A stretch of 64,000 bases of DNA from Kitasatospora terrestris. Lineage in GTDB: Bacteria; Actinomycetota; Actinomycetes; Streptomycetales; Streptomycetaceae. The stretch spans positions 4,154,001-4,218,000 of the forward strand of contig NZ_BAABIS010000001.1 of assembly GCF_039542905.1 (NCBI RefSeq), in the 5' to 3' direction. Below, in pieces: positions 30,186-39,701 of the stretch (its first letter is position 1; each line of letters opens with the position of its first letter). The notes below the pieces were generated by a model. It did no database searches. It had not been told where the DNA came from and saw only the letters and a list, made by a program, of their open reading frames with translations. A program made the position numbers and the translations under genes.

Positions 30186-31166
30186 ATGACCGACACCAGT
30201 CGCCCCGCCGTCGAGGCCGTGGGCCTGCACCGCCGCTACGGGCCTGCCGAGGGCGCCGGATTCGACGCCGTCCGCGGCCTCGACCTCACCGTCCACCGGG
30301 GCGAGCTGTTCGCCCTGCTCGGCACCAACGGCGCGGGCAAGACCTCCACCATGGAGCTGCTCGAAGGGCTCGCCGAACCCACCGCGGGGCAGATCCGGGT
30401 GCTCGGCCACGACCCGTACCGGGAGCGCGCCGCGGTCCGGCCGCGGATCGGCATCATGCTGCAGGAGGGCGGCTTCCCGGGCGAGCTGACCGTCGCCGAG
30501 GCCGGCCGCTGCTGGGCCGGGCTGACCAGCGACGCCCGCCCGGTGGACGAGGCGCTGGACCTGGTCGGCCTGCTGGACCGCCGCTCGGTGCGGGTCAAGC
30601 AGCTCTCCGGCGGCGAGCGCCGCCGGCTCGACCTGGCGGTGGCCCTGCTCGGCCGGCCCGAGGTGCTGTTCCTGGACGAGCCGAGCACCGGCCTCGACCC
30701 GGAGGCCCGGGCCTCGGTCTGGCAGCTGGTCCGCGAGCTGCGCGCGGGGGGCACCACCGTGCTGCTCACCACGCACTACCTGGAGGAGGCGGAGGAGCTC
30801 GCCGACCGGCTGGCCATCATGCACCGCGGCCGGGTGGTCGTCGCCGGCACCGTCGCCGAGGTGATCGCCGACCGCCCGTCCCGGATCGGCTTCGAGCTGC
30901 CGGAGCGCAGCGGCCCGCACGGGGACCTGGTGCTGCCGCCGCTCGCCGGGGCCGAGGTGACCGCCGAGGGCCGCCGGATCACCGTCCGCACCACCACCCT
31001 GCAGGCCACCCTGACCGACCTGCTCGGCTGGGCCGCCCACCACGGGGTCGCGCTCGGCGGTCTGGACGCCCGCAGCGCCTCGCTGGAGGAGGCCTTCCTC
31101 GCCATCGCCGCCGGCGCCGAGGCGTCCGGCCCCCGCGTCCCGTCCCCGATCGGAGCCTCGCTGTGA
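30186..31166 (+). CDS. ABC transporter ATP-binding protein
   Basis: A 326-residue ATPase of a daunorubicin/drug-export type ABC system. Walker A is GTNGAGKTS (about 52-60), the signature is LSGGERRRLDLA, and Walker B is VLFLDEPSTGLDP. The switch histidine follows in TTHYLEEAEEL. A C-terminal extension of about 90 residues is typical of DrrA-like exporters. ATG 30186 follows GGGAGGCTGGAG. Its stop overlaps the permease start by 4 bp (GTGA). The gene heads a block with a two-component system. Confidence 0.92.
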   Translation: MTDTSRPAVEAVGLHRRYGPAEGAGFDAVRGLDLTVHRGELFALLGTNGAGKTSTMELLEGLAEPTAGQIRVLGHDPYRERAAVRPRIGIMLQEGGFPGELTVAEAGRCWAGLTSDARPVDEALDLVGLLDRRSVRVKQLSGGERRRLDLAVALLGRPEVLFLDEPSTGLDPEARASVWQLVRELRAGGTTVLLTTHYLEEAEELADRLAIMHRGRVVVAGTVAEVIADRPSRIGFELPERSGPHGDLVLPPLAGAEVTAEGRRITVRTTTLQATLTDLLGWAAHHGVALGGLDARSASLEEAFLAIAAGAEASGPRVPSPIGASL

Positions 31167-31957
31167 CCACCGCCACCGGCCGCATGCTCGCCCTCGGCCG
31201 CGCCGAGGCCACCCTGCTGCTGCGCAACCGCACGGCGCTGTTCACCGCGCTGCTGCTGCCGCCGGCCATGGTCGTCGGGCTGTCCAGCGCCCTGGAGCAG
31301 CAGGCCGAGGACAACCCCGGGCTGGACGTCCATGCCAGTGTGATCAGCGGCCTGGCCGGAGTCATCCTGCTGTTCGTCGTCTACTACACGCTGACCGCCT
31401 CGTACGTGGCCCGCCGCGGCGAGCTGGTCCTCAAGCGGCTGCGCACCGGCGAGGCCCGGGACGCCGAGATCCTGCTCGGCACCTCGGTGCCCGCGGTCGC
31501 CCTGGCGCTGCTGGAGGTCGTGCTGCTCGGCGGGATCGGCGGGGTGGTGTTCGACCTGCCGGTGCCGGCCAACCCGGTGCTGCTGCTGGCCGGCGTGCTG
31601 CTGTCGCTCGCCGTGCTGATCGCCCTGGCGGCGCTCTCCAGCGCCTTCACCAGGACGGTGGAGAGCGCCGGGCTGACCACCCTGCCGCTGCTGCTGGTCT
31701 CCCAGCTCGGCTCGGGCCTGATGTTCCCGCTGGAGGTCATGCCGGACGGGCTCGCCCGGATCTGCCAGTCGCTGCCGACCACGCCCGGCTTCCAGCTGAT
31801 CCGGCTCGGCTGGTTCGGCACCGACGGTTCCGCCCCGCCCACCGGGTTCCTCGGCACCTGGGGCGAGGCCTGGCCGCACCTGCTGCTGGGCGTCGTGTGG
31901 ACGGTCGCGGCCGCCTGGGCCGCCCGCCGGTACTTCCGGTGGGAGCCGCGTCGCTGA
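31163..31957 (+). CDS. ABC-2 type transporter permease
   Basis: A 264-residue membrane protein with about six helices and the ABC-2 layout: an N-terminal LGRAEATLLLRNRTALF, a YVARRGELVLKRLRTGEA loop, and MFPLEVMPDGLARICQSLP between the last helices. It is the membrane partner of the ATPase just upstream, with which it is translationally coupled (GTG 31163 in GTGA). The exported substrate is unknown; lipid-active compounds or antibiotics are usual for exporters paired with DesK-like kinases. Confidence 0.9.
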   Translation: MTTATGRMLALGRAEATLLLRNRTALFTALLLPPAMVVGLSSALEQQAEDNPGLDVHASVISGLAGVILLFVVYYTLTASYVARRGELVLKRLRTGEARDAEILLGTSVPAVALALLEVVLLGGIGGVVFDLPVPANPVLLLAGVLLSLAVLIALAALSSAFTRTVESAGLTTLPLLLVSQLGSGLMFPLEVMPDGLARICQSLPTTPGFQLIRLGWFGTDGSAPPTGFLGTWGEAWPHLLLGVVWTVAAAWAARRYFRWEPRR

Positions 31958-32010
31958 CGGCCCCGGGCCCGGCTGGTATGAAGAAGGCCGAACCGAAGGG
32001 GGGCGACCAC

Positions 32011-33270
32011 ATGGACGTGGCGATGCCGGTCCGCCGCTGGCGGGCCACCGGGAAGCCGCAGCGCACCGAGCTGTACGTCCGGTGGTCGCTCTACGCCGTC
32101 TCGCTGGTGCAGCCGCTGGCCACCCTCGGCATGCTCGGCGGCGCCGCCCGGAACGAGGCCGACCCCGCGGTGCTGCGGATCGCCGCCGTCGGGACGGTGG
32201 TGGCCGCGGCGCTCAACGCCGCGCTGTTCAAGGTCGCGCTGCCCGCCTACCTGGGCCGGCGGCCCCGCCCGACCGGCTGGCTCGTGGTCAGCGGCCTGAT
32301 CACCTACGGCATCGCCTTCGCGGTGCTGCTGCTCGCCCCGGCCCTCGACCGGCAGGGGCAGCCGTCCTTCGGCGTGGGCATCGCGGTGATCACCACGACC
32401 TTCTGGGTCGCGGCGGCCTCGCTCGCCCTGAGGATCCGCGAGGCCGCGGTCGTCGGGGTGGCCGCGATCGCGCTCACCGGTGTCCCGCTGGTGCTCGCCG
32501 GCCTGCCGGGGTCGAGCACCGCCGGGGCGCTGACCGGTGCCGCGATCGGCGCGCTGGCCGCCGCCACCACCTGCCGCTGCTCGGCGTGGACGGCGGCGGT
32601 GGTGTGGGAGCTGGACTCCGCCCGGGAGGCGCAGGCCCGGCTCGCGGTCGCCGAGGAGCGGCTGCGCTTCTCCCGCGACCTGCACGACGTGCTCGGCCGC
32701 AACCTCACCACCATGGCGCTCAAGAGCGAGCTGGCCGTGCAGCTGTCCAAACGCGGCCGCCCGGAGGCGGTCGACCAGATGACCGAGGTGCAGCGGATCG
32801 CCCAGGAGTCGCACCGCGAGGTCCGCGAACTGGTCCGCGGCTACCGGGAGGCCGACCTGCCGGCCGAGGTGGCCGGTGCCCGCTCGGTGCTGCGCGCCGC
32901 CGACGTGGAGTGCGAGACCGACTTCGCGATGGAACCCGGCACGCTGCCGCCGCGGGTGCAGTCGGTGCTCGGCTGGGTGGTCCGCGAGGCGACCACCAAC
33001 GTGCTGCGGCACAGCGAGGCCGGGCACTGCGCGATCCGGCTGCGGGTGCGCGGCGGAGCGGCCGTCCTGGAGGTGGAGAACGACGGGGTGCCGCTGGTCC
33101 CCTCCCCCCGCCCGGCCGACGGCGCGGGCGGGCACGGGCTGAGCGGCCTGCGCGAGCGGCTCGCCCCGCACGGCGGCGTCCTGGACCTGCCCGCCGTCGC
33201 GGCCGGCAGCTTCCGGCTCACCGCGACCCTGCCGCTGACCGATCCCGCACCGGAGGCACCGACCCGATGA
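32011..33270 (+). CDS. DesK/NarX-type sensor histidine kinase
   Basis: A 419-residue kinase. Residues about 20-195 carry around five membrane helices with little outside the membrane, as in kinases that sense the bilayer. The HisKA_3 phosphorylation site is H225 in FSRDLHDVLGRNL. The ATPase domain shows VREATTNVLRHSEA and GHGLSGLRERL. ATG 32011 is chosen over ATG 31978 because GAAGGGGGGCGACC lies just before it. Its stop overlaps the response regulator start (ATGA). It lies 53 bp after the ABC permease, so it probably senses stress relieved by that exporter. Confidence 0.9.
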   Translation: MDVAMPVRRWRATGKPQRTELYVRWSLYAVSLVQPLATLGMLGGAARNEADPAVLRIAAVGTVVAAALNAALFKVALPAYLGRRPRPTGWLVVSGLITYGIAFAVLLLAPALDRQGQPSFGVGIAVITTTFWVAAASLALRIREAAVVGVAAIALTGVPLVLAGLPGSSTAGALTGAAIGALAAATTCRCSAWTAAVVWELDSAREAQARLAVAEERLRFSRDLHDVLGRNLTTMALKSELAVQLSKRGRPEAVDQMTEVQRIAQESHREVRELVRGYREADLPAEVAGARSVLRAADVECETDFAMEPGTLPPRVQSVLGWVVREATTNVLRHSEAGHCAIRLRVRGGAAVLEVENDGVPLVPSPRPADGAGGHGLSGLRERLAPHGGVLDLPAVAAGSFRLTATLPLTDPAPEAPTR

Positions 33271-33884
33271 ACCGGACACCCGTCCGCGTGCTGCTCGCCG
33301 ACGACGAGCACCTGATCCGCGGCGCACTGGCCGCGCTGCTCGCCCTGGAGGACGACATCACGGTCGTCGCCGAGGCCGCGTCCGGCGGGGAGGCGCTGGC
33401 CATGGCCACCGCGCACCGGCCGGACGTCGCCGTGCTCGACCTGCAGATGCCCGGTCTGGACGGCATCGAGGTGGCCGCCGAGCTGCGGCACCGCCTGCCG
33501 GAGTGCCGGACGATGATCGTCACCGGGCACGGGCGGCCCGGCTACCTCAAGCGGGCGCTGGAGGTCGGGGTGCGCGGCTTCCTGCCGAAGACCGTCTCCG
33601 CGTCCGACCTGGCCAGGATCATCCGCACCGTGCAGGGCGGCGGGCGGTACGTCGACCCGGAGCTGGCCGCCGACGCGATCAGCTCCGGCGACAGCCCCCT
33701 GACGCCCCGTGAGACGGACGTCCTGGAGCTGGCCGCGCACGGCACCTCGGTCGCCGAGATCGCCGAGCGCGCGGCCCTCTCCCCCGGGACGGTCCGCAAC
33801 TACCTGTCCTCGGCGGCCACCAAGCTCGGTGCCGAGAACCGCCACGCGGCCGTGCGGATCGCCCGGGAGCACGGCTGGATCTGA
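33267..33884 (+). CDS. NarL/DesR-type response regulator
   Basis: A 205-residue regulator. The receiver domain (about 1-120) has acidic pocket residues ADDEH, phospho-acceptor D58 (VLDLQMPG) and the conserved lysine in LPKTVS. The LuxR helix-turn-helix follows at about 140-200 (LTPRETDVLELAAHGTSVAE, then LSPGTVRNYLSSAATKLGAE). It is coupled to the kinase just upstream and most likely controls the linked ABC exporter. Its end lies 4 bp from the end of convergent purC. Confidence 0.92.
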   Translation: MNRTPVRVLLADDEHLIRGALAALLALEDDITVVAEAASGGEALAMATAHRPDVAVLDLQMPGLDGIEVAAELRHRLPECRTMIVTGHGRPGYLKRALEVGVRGFLPKTVSASDLARIIRTVQGGGRYVDPELAADAISSGDSPLTPRETDVLELAAHGTSVAEIAERAALSPGTVRNYLSSAATKLGAENRHAAVRIAREHGWI

Positions 33885-33888
33885 GCGC

Positions 33889-34785
33889 CTACCAGGACAG
33901 GCCGGTGAGCCGCTCGTAGGCCTCGATGTAGCGGGCCCGGGTGTGCTCGACGACCTCCAGCGGGAGGGCCGGCGGCGGGAGCTCGCCGGACGGGTCCCAG
34001 CCGGAGGCCGGCGAGGCCAGCCAGTTGCGGATGATCTGCTTGTCGAAGGACGGCTGGCTCTGCCCGGGCTTCCACTCGTCGGCCGGCCAGTAGCGCGAGG
34101 AGTCCGGGGTGAGCACCTCGTCGCCGATCACCAGCTCGCCGTCCAGCAGGCCGAACTCGAACTTGGTGTCCGCCAGGATCAGCCCGCGCTCCCGGGCGAC
34201 GTCCTGGGCCCGGGAGTAGACCGCGAGGGTGGTCTGGCGGAGGGTGGCGGCCAGCTCCGCGCCGATCCGCCGCGCGGTCTCCTCGTACGGGACGTTCTCG
34301 TCGTGCTCGCCGACCTCGGCCTTGAGCGCCGGGGTGTAGATCGGCGCGGGGAGCTCCGAGCCGTCCTCCAGGCCCTCCGGCAGGGCGATGCCGCAGACCG
34401 TCCGGTCGGCCAGGTACTCCTTCAGGCCGGAGCCGGTGAGGTAGCCGCGGGCGACGCACTCGACCGGGACCATCTCCAGGTTGCGGCAGATCATCGTCCG
34501 CCCGGCCCAGTCGGCGGGGGCGCCGACCGGGACCTCGGTGGAGACCACGTGGTTGGGCACCAGGTCGGCGATCCGCTCGAACCACCACAGGGACAGCTGG
34601 GTGAGGATCCGGCCCTTGTCGGGGATCTCGTTGGGCAGCACCCAGTCGAACGCCGACGTCCGGTCGCTGGCCACCATCACCAGGTCGCCGTTCTCGGCCC
34701 GGTACAGGTCGCGCACCTTTCCGGTGTGCAGGTGGACCAGGCCGGGCACCTGGACCGGCTCGGGCTTGGTGACGAATCCGCTCAA
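33889..34785 (-). CDS. purC: Phosphoribosylaminoimidazole-succinocarboxamide synthase
   Basis: A 298-residue SAICAR synthase that joins CAIR to aspartate, a late step of purine synthesis. HTGKVRDLY near the N-terminus, VASDRTSAFDWVLPNEIPDKG and AFETA-like ADTKFEFGL with the C-terminal DEVLTPDSSRYWP are family motifs. The likely start is TTG 34783-34785, because GAGGAC sits 7 bases before it and the following MSGFVTKPEP matches family N-termini. It lies downstream of the dimethylformamidase-like gene and may share its message. Confidence 0.96.
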   Translation of the reverse strand: MSGFVTKPEPVQVPGLVHLHTGKVRDLYRAENGDLVMVASDRTSAFDWVLPNEIPDKGRILTQLSLWWFERIADLVPNHVVSTEVPVGAPADWAGRTMICRNLEMVPVECVARGYLTGSGLKEYLADRTVCGIALPEGLEDGSELPAPIYTPALKAEVGEHDENVPYEETARRIGAELAATLRQTTLAVYSRAQDVARERGLILADTKFEFGLLDGELVIGDEVLTPDSSRYWPADEWKPGQSQPSFDKQIIRNWLASPASGWDPSGELPPPALPLEVVEHTRARYIEAYERLTGLSW

Positions 34786-34844
34786 GATCAGTCCTCAGGG
34801 CGAAAGGAAGGGGAGATTCGCCACCGAGTCTTTCACGGGTCGGC

Positions 34845-36386
34845 TCACCCCTCCTTGCAGAGGTGGTCCAGCAGGTTCGCGGTGGCCCGCTGGATCCGCT
34901 CGTCGGTGTGCCCCGGCCGGTCCAGCGCGGGCGACCAGGCGAAGGTGCCGGACGCGAAGACGTAGGCGCCGCTGGCCGCACGGTACAGCGAGGTCTCCTG
35001 GTGGGTGACCCGCCCGGCGGCGTCCCGGTACGGCGAGTGGGCGAGCAGGATCCGCTCGGTGTGCTCGGGCAGCGCGACCTTCGGGAAGTACCGGTCGGCC
35101 TCGCCGGCCACCAGGCCGGGCAGCTGGTCGCCGTCGCGCAGGCCGGTGCCCTCCCACAGCCAGTGCTCGGTGTTCCGGGCGACCAGCGGGACGGGCGCGG
35201 GCACGCTGCCCGCGTACTGCACGCCGAGCAGGTGCTGCTCCGGCTCGCCGGCGTCCCGCCACAGCGCGCTGGCGGCCCCGGGGACGCCGGCCGCCGGGCT
35301 GTCCGCGTCGACCCGCTGCCGCTTGCGGCAGTTCAGCAGCCGGTTCGGCTCGCCGGAGGCGCCGGCGGTCAGCTCGACGCGCCAGTACATGCTGTTGGCG
35401 GAGAGGAAGACCAGCGAGGTGCCGCCGTCCCGGGCCCGCTCGACGGCCCGCCGCATCTGCTCGGACCAGTACTCGTCGTGCCCGGGGAAGACCAGCGCCT
35501 TGTGCCGGGACGGGTCGACCAGCCCGGCGTGCAGGTCGGTCGCGGTGGCGTAGGCGAGGTCGTAGCCGTAGCGCTCGGCCCAGCGGATGAAGTCGTAGGC
35601 GTGGCCGACGTGCAGCGGCAGCCCGGCCCCGGCGTGCGGGCGGTCGAAGGAGACGGTGACCGCCGCCTCCCGCTCGCCGACCAGCCGGCCGTCCCCGTCC
35701 CAGGCGTGGTAGAGGCTGGCCCCCCGGTGGCCGTCCTCGGGGAAGAGGTTGTAGGCCTGCCAGGTGACGTCCGGGATCACCAGGAGCAGTTCGGCGGCGT
35801 GCGTGGTGGGGCTGAAGTCCCGTACGGTGAACGGGATGTGGCTGCGGTGGCCGCCGTCGGCGGTGGTCAGTACCGCGACGTAGGCGCCGGGCCGCCAGTC
35901 GGTCGGGACCTGCAGCCGCCAGGACTGCCACCAGTGGTGGCAGGAGACGGTGCGGCCGACCACCAGCGGCGCCGCCTGCGCCATACCGGCGATCAGCGGG
36001 CTGGAGTGGACCTGCCGGGCGCCGTCGCCGCCGTCGTGGCCGATCCGGTAGACGTCCACCTGGAACTCGCGCGGCGGGTTGACGGTGACCCGGAAGTCCA
36101 CCGAGCCGCCGGGGCGGATCACCCCGGCCGAGGCGAAGCCCTTGATCTGCTGGTCCACGTCGTCCGCGTTGCGCGGGGTGCCGACGGGCGGCCGGGGGCG
36201 GGCGCCGGCGGTCAGCGGGCGCTGGCCGGGGGCGTCCACGCTGACGTACCAGGGCACGGCGGCCTCGCCGTCGGCGAGGTAGTGGTCGGGGCTGCGCAGC
36301 CAGGGCAGCGGGCCCTGCCCGAAGGGGTCCGAGACGCCGTGTGCCAGCGTGGCGGACTCCCATCTCCCGTTGGGTTCCGTCCCCAC
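34845..36386 (-). CDS. N,N-dimethylformamidase large-subunit-like protein
   Basis: A 513-residue protein similar in layout to the C-terminal domain of dimethylformamidase beta subunits. It has an N-terminal beta-rich region (SVDFRVTVNPPREFQVDVYR) and a central glutamine-amidotransferase-like domain: YNLFPEDGHRG, then ALVFPGHDEYWSEQMRRAVE, then FLSANSMYWRVEL. The family hydrolyses amides, but most actinobacterial members have no assigned substrate. No signal peptide is evident. GTG 36384-36386 is preferred: GGGGAGG precedes it, and MGTEPNGRWESA fits family starts better than the longer reading frame. It lies between purC and a degenerate M48-like gene. Confidence 0.75.
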   Translation of the reverse strand: MGTEPNGRWESATLAHGVSDPFGQGPLPWLRSPDHYLADGEAAVPWYVSVDAPGQRPLTAGARPRPPVGTPRNADDVDQQIKGFASAGVIRPGGSVDFRVTVNPPREFQVDVYRIGHDGGDGARQVHSSPLIAGMAQAAPLVVGRTVSCHHWWQSWRLQVPTDWRPGAYVAVLTTADGGHRSHIPFTVRDFSPTTHAAELLLVIPDVTWQAYNLFPEDGHRGASLYHAWDGDGRLVGEREAAVTVSFDRPHAGAGLPLHVGHAYDFIRWAERYGYDLAYATATDLHAGLVDPSRHKALVFPGHDEYWSEQMRRAVERARDGGTSLVFLSANSMYWRVELTAGASGEPNRLLNCRKRQRVDADSPAAGVPGAASALWRDAGEPEQHLLGVQYAGSVPAPVPLVARNTEHWLWEGTGLRDGDQLPGLVAGEADRYFPKVALPEHTERILLAHSPYRDAAGRVTHQETSLYRAASGAYVFASGTFAWSPALDRPGHTDERIQRATANLLDHLCKEG

Positions 36387-36515
36387 ACGCCCTCCCCACC
36401 CCTGGCCCATCCGTCGCGGGTGGCAATTGCCATACGGATGTGCGTGCGGTCTAGCACACCACGACCGCTGGCGCTCCGTCACCCCACCGTAGCAAGTAGT
36501 ACTCGTGAATCCGGG

Positions 36516-38033
36516 TCAGCCGGACAGCCGCACCGGCCGCTCCAACCGCACCCCCGCCGACTCCAGCCAGGCGCGCAGCGGAGCGTCGTCGCCCTGCTCC
36601 ACCGCGGCGCAGACCGCCGGGCCCAGGTCGGCCCGCCGACCGGCCGGCAGCAGCACCGGCCCGTCCAGCCAGTCCAGCCCCGGGGTGGCCGCACCGGCGT
36701 CCGCCGCGGCGCAGCAGACCGTCGCGGTGATGTGCTCGACGAGCAGCTCACGGCCGCTGCGCACGGGTGCGGTCGGGGGCGTGACCCGGGCGGCGCGCGC
36801 CACCTGGCCGGCCAGGGCGGCGGCGAGCTGCTCGCTCTCGCCCGCCTTCAGCCGGGCCAGCAGCCGGGCCAGGCTGGGGCCGTCGGCCGGGCCGGCCGAC
36901 GGGCGGTCGCCGGGCGTTCCGGGCCGGTCGAGCGCGGCGTGCAGGGCGGCGGCCTGGGTCCGCCAGCCGAGGTCGACCACGGCGCAGGGGTAGTCGGCCC
37001 AGTCGAGCTCGCACCAGCCGGTGGCGGGCTCCTCGTGCAGCAGGGCGGCGGCGACCCGGGAGACCTCGGCGTCGATCCGGCCCGGCTCCTCCAGCAGGTC
37101 GCAGGCGGGGCGGTCGCCCAGCCGCGTCCCGTAGCCGTCGGCCAGCCGGTCGCGGCGGGACAGCTCGGTCAGCGCGGCGACCACGCCGGCGTTGAGGTGG
37201 GTGGGGTGGCGGCCGAGCCGCCAGGCGGGCTCCGCCACGCGGGTGAGGAGGCGGTCCCACCCCGCGTAGGCGAGGCCGACCTGCTCCTGCGCGGCGATCC
37301 GCAGGCCGTAGTCGACGGCCTTGGCCTGCTCGGAGGCGGCGGCCGCGACCGCGTGCTCCAGCGCGGCGGAGTGCTCGCGGCAGGAGCGCAGCAGGGCGCG
37401 GTTGATCCGGTCGACCAGGGCGGCGGGGCCGCGGTGGCGGTCGCCGAGGGCCGCGTCCAGGCTGCGGACGAAGCGGCGGGCGGCGGCGATCTCGGGGTCG
37501 GCCGAGGCGGCGGTGCCGGCCACCACCGGGGCGAGCAGGGCGCGCAGCTCGCCGGCCCGCATCCACCACAGGAAGGGGGAGCCGATGACCAGGACGGGCG
37601 CGGGCGGCTCGTGGTGCCGGTGGAGCGGGCCGGGGGCCTCCTCCAGCCAGCTGTCGCAGTCCGGGGTGAGTTCGACGGCGGAGGGGACGGGCACCTCCAG
37701 CCGCTCGGCGAGGTCGCCGATCAGGCGGTACAGCTCGGGGGCCTCGGCGGGGTCGAGCCGGACCGCCGGGGTGACCGGTGGGACGGCACGCCGGTGCGAG
37801 CGGGTGACCAGCGCGGCGAGCAGCAGGCCGAGCGCGGCGACGGCGGCCACCACCAGGCGCACCGCGTCCCACGCTGCGGCGTCCGGCGAGCCGGGTGCGC
37901 CGATCCGGCCGGTGAGGCGCCCGGCGGTCAGCACCGCGGCGAGGGCGGCGGGCAGCGCGGCGGCCGCCAGGGCCCGTCCGCGGACCCGCAGGACGGCCTG
38001 GGCGTGTGTGCGTGCGGCATCGACAGCGACCAT
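36516..38033 (-). CDS. Membrane protein resembling a catalytically dead M48 (HtpX-like) peptidase
   Basis: A 505-residue protein with two N-terminal membrane helices (about 25-45 and 57-80). It then has the M48 pattern APELYRLIGDLAERLEVPVP, CDSWLEE and VLVIGSPFLWWMRAGELRALLAPVVAG. In active M48 enzymes the position of LLAPVVAG holds HExxH; here no histidine or glutamate is present, so zinc binding and proteolysis are unlikely. The remaining 300 residues are helical. It may act as a binding or regulatory protein. ATG 38031-38033 is preferred over GTG 38045 for its spacing from GAAGGGGG. Confidence 0.7.
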   Translation of the reverse strand: MVAVDAARTHAQAVLRVRGRALAAAALPAALAAVLTAGRLTGRIGAPGSPDAAAWDAVRLVVAAVAALGLLLAALVTRSHRRAVPPVTPAVRLDPAEAPELYRLIGDLAERLEVPVPSAVELTPDCDSWLEEAPGPLHRHHEPPAPVLVIGSPFLWWMRAGELRALLAPVVAGTAASADPEIAAARRFVRSLDAALGDRHRGPAALVDRINRALLRSCREHSAALEHAVAAAASEQAKAVDYGLRIAAQEQVGLAYAGWDRLLTRVAEPAWRLGRHPTHLNAGVVAALTELSRRDRLADGYGTRLGDRPACDLLEEPGRIDAEVSRVAAALLHEEPATGWCELDWADYPCAVVDLGWRTQAAALHAALDRPGTPGDRPSAGPADGPSLARLLARLKAGESEQLAAALAGQVARAARVTPPTAPVRSGRELLVEHITATVCCAAADAGAATPGLDWLDGPVLLPAGRRADLGPAVCAAVEQGDDAPLRAWLESAGVRLERPVRLSG

Positions 38034-38400
38034 TCGACGCGGCACCCCCTTCGCAGCCGACTAGAAACGATCAACATCCGGGTGGAGAGCGGCCTTCACG
38101 GCCCCCGCCCGTGCATCCTGCGTGGCACTTCCGACAGTTTTGACGCCCGCGTGCAGACGGGTGTTCCGGATCGCCATGGATTCCACCCGTCCTGGTGACG
38201 GGGCGTGCGCACGCTCCCCCAGCATCCCCCCGGCGCCGCCCCGCCACGAGTGGCGGCCGCGCCGGCACGGCCCGGCCCATCGCGATCCAGCGCACCCTAC
38301 GACCGCCGCCGGGGCTCCGTCAGCCGGATGCCCGGAACATCACCCGAAGGACTGGAATTCCGGGCTGCCGGCCGGTACCCGACCGGCTCGGAAAAGACTG
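38034..38400. other. Intergenic region with no gene seen
   Basis: The stretch between the M48-like gene and the purD terminator has no supported reading frame. It must contain the promoter for the leftward M48-like gene. It includes a short patch with lower GC near 38065-38140. Confidence 0.5.
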
Positions 38401-38401
38401 C

Positions 38402-38442
38402 GGGGCGCTGCGTCCGGACGGGTAGTCCGTGCACAGCGCCCC
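38402..38442 (-). terminator. Terminator of purD
   Basis: GGGGCGCTG (38402-38410) pairs with CAGCGCCCC (38434-38442). An inner CGGAC/GTCCG stem sits in the loop. It lies 15 bp after the purD stop. Confidence 0.75.
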
Positions 38443-38456
38443 GGTGGGGCCGTCCG

Positions 38457-39701
38457 TCAGCGGGCGGCCTTGAGCGCGATGTCGGTGCGGTGCTGGGCGC
38501 CCTTGAAGGCGATCCGCTCCACGCCGCGGTAGGCCTTGGCGCGGGCCTCGGCCAGGTCGCCGCCGGTGGCGGTGACCGACAGGACGCGGCCGCCGGCGGT
38601 GAGCACCGCGCCGTCCTCGCCGAGCCTGGTGCCGGCGTGCAGCACGAAGGCGGTGCCGTCGGCCTCCGCCTCGGCCAGGCCCTCGATCGGGTCGCCGGTG
38701 CGCGGCGCGGCCGGGTAGCCCTCGGAGGCGAGCACCACGGTCACCGCGGCGCCGTCGCTCCAGCGCAGCGGCTCCAGCTCGGCCAGGGTGCCGTTGGCGG
38801 CCGCCAGCAGCACGCCGGCCAGCGGGGTCTCCAGGCGGGCCAGCACGACCTGGGTCTCCGGGTCGCCGAAGCGGGCGTTGAACTCGATCACCCGGGTGCC
38901 GCGCGAGGTGAGCGCGAGCCCGGCGTAGAGCAGGCCGGAGAACGGGGTGCCGCGGCGGCGCAGCTCGTCCACGGTCGGCTGCAGGACGGTGTCCAGCACC
39001 TCCTGGACCAGGCCCTCGGGGGCCCAGGGCAGCGGGGAGTAGGCGCCCATGCCGCCGGTGTTCGGGCCCTCGTCGCCGTCCAGGGCGCGCTTGAAGTCCT
39101 GGGCCGGGACGAGCGGCAGCACGGTGGTGCCGTCGGTGATCGCGAAGAGCGAGACCTCGGGGCCGTCCAGGTACTCCTCGATCACCACGCGCTCGCAGGA
39201 GGCGGCGTGGGCCAGCGCGGCCTCGCGGTCGGAGGTGACCACGACGCCCTTGCCGGCGGCCAGGCCGTCGTCCTTGACCACGTAGGGGGCGCCGAAGGCG
39301 TCCAGCGCCGCGGCGGCCTCCTCGACGGTGGTGCAGACGTAGGAGCGGGCGGTGGGCACGCCGGCGCCGGCCATCACGTCCTTGGCGAAGGCCTTGGAGC
39401 CCTCCAGCTGGGCGGCCTCGGCGGACGGGCCGAAGACCGGGATCCCGGCGGCGCGCAGCGGGTCGGCGACGCCGGCCACCAGCGGGGCCTCCGGGCCGAC
39501 CACCACCAGGTCGGCGGACAGCTCCCGGGCCAGCGCGGTGACGGCGGTGCCGTCCAGCTGGTCGACCGGGTGGACCGTCGCCACCTGCGCGATCCCGGCG
39601 TTGCCCGGGGCGCAGTGCAGCGCGGTGACAGCGGGATCTTGGGACAGAGAGCGGCACAGGGCGTGTTCGCGGGCGCCGCCGCCGATGACGAGGACCTTCA
39701 C
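38457..39701 (-). CDS. purD: Phosphoribosylamine-glycine ligase
   Basis: A 414-residue ATP-grasp enzyme that makes glycinamide ribonucleotide, the second step of purine synthesis. The N-terminal MKVLVIGGGAREHAL, central VVKDDGLAAGKGVVV, GPEVSLFAITDG and the C-terminal FNARFGDPETQ are family motifs. GTG 39699-39701 is used because the protein then begins at MKVLVIGG; TACGCT lies 8 bp before it, consistent with a leaderless message. A longer in-frame start has no support. Confidence 0.96.
   Translation of the reverse strand: MKVLVIGGGAREHALCRSLSQDPAVTALHCAPGNAGIAQVATVHPVDQLDGTAVTALARELSADLVVVGPEAPLVAGVADPLRAAGIPVFGPSAEAAQLEGSKAFAKDVMAGAGVPTARSYVCTTVEEAAAALDAFGAPYVVKDDGLAAGKGVVVTSDREAALAHAASCERVVIEEYLDGPEVSLFAITDGTTVLPLVPAQDFKRALDGDEGPNTGGMGAYSPLPWAPEGLVQEVLDTVLQPTVDELRRRGTPFSGLLYAGLALTSRGTRVIEFNARFGDPETQVVLARLETPLAGVLLAAANGTLAELEPLRWSDGAAVTVVLASEGYPAAPRTGDPIEGLAEAEADGTAFVLHAGTRLGEDGAVLTAGGRVLSVTATGGDLAEARAKAYRGVERIAFKGAQHRTDIALKAAR

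Noticed and set aside
34863..38198. Plus-strand open frame of about 1,100 codons
   Set aside because: It is antisense to the dimethylformamidase-like and M48-like genes; composition is low-complexity.
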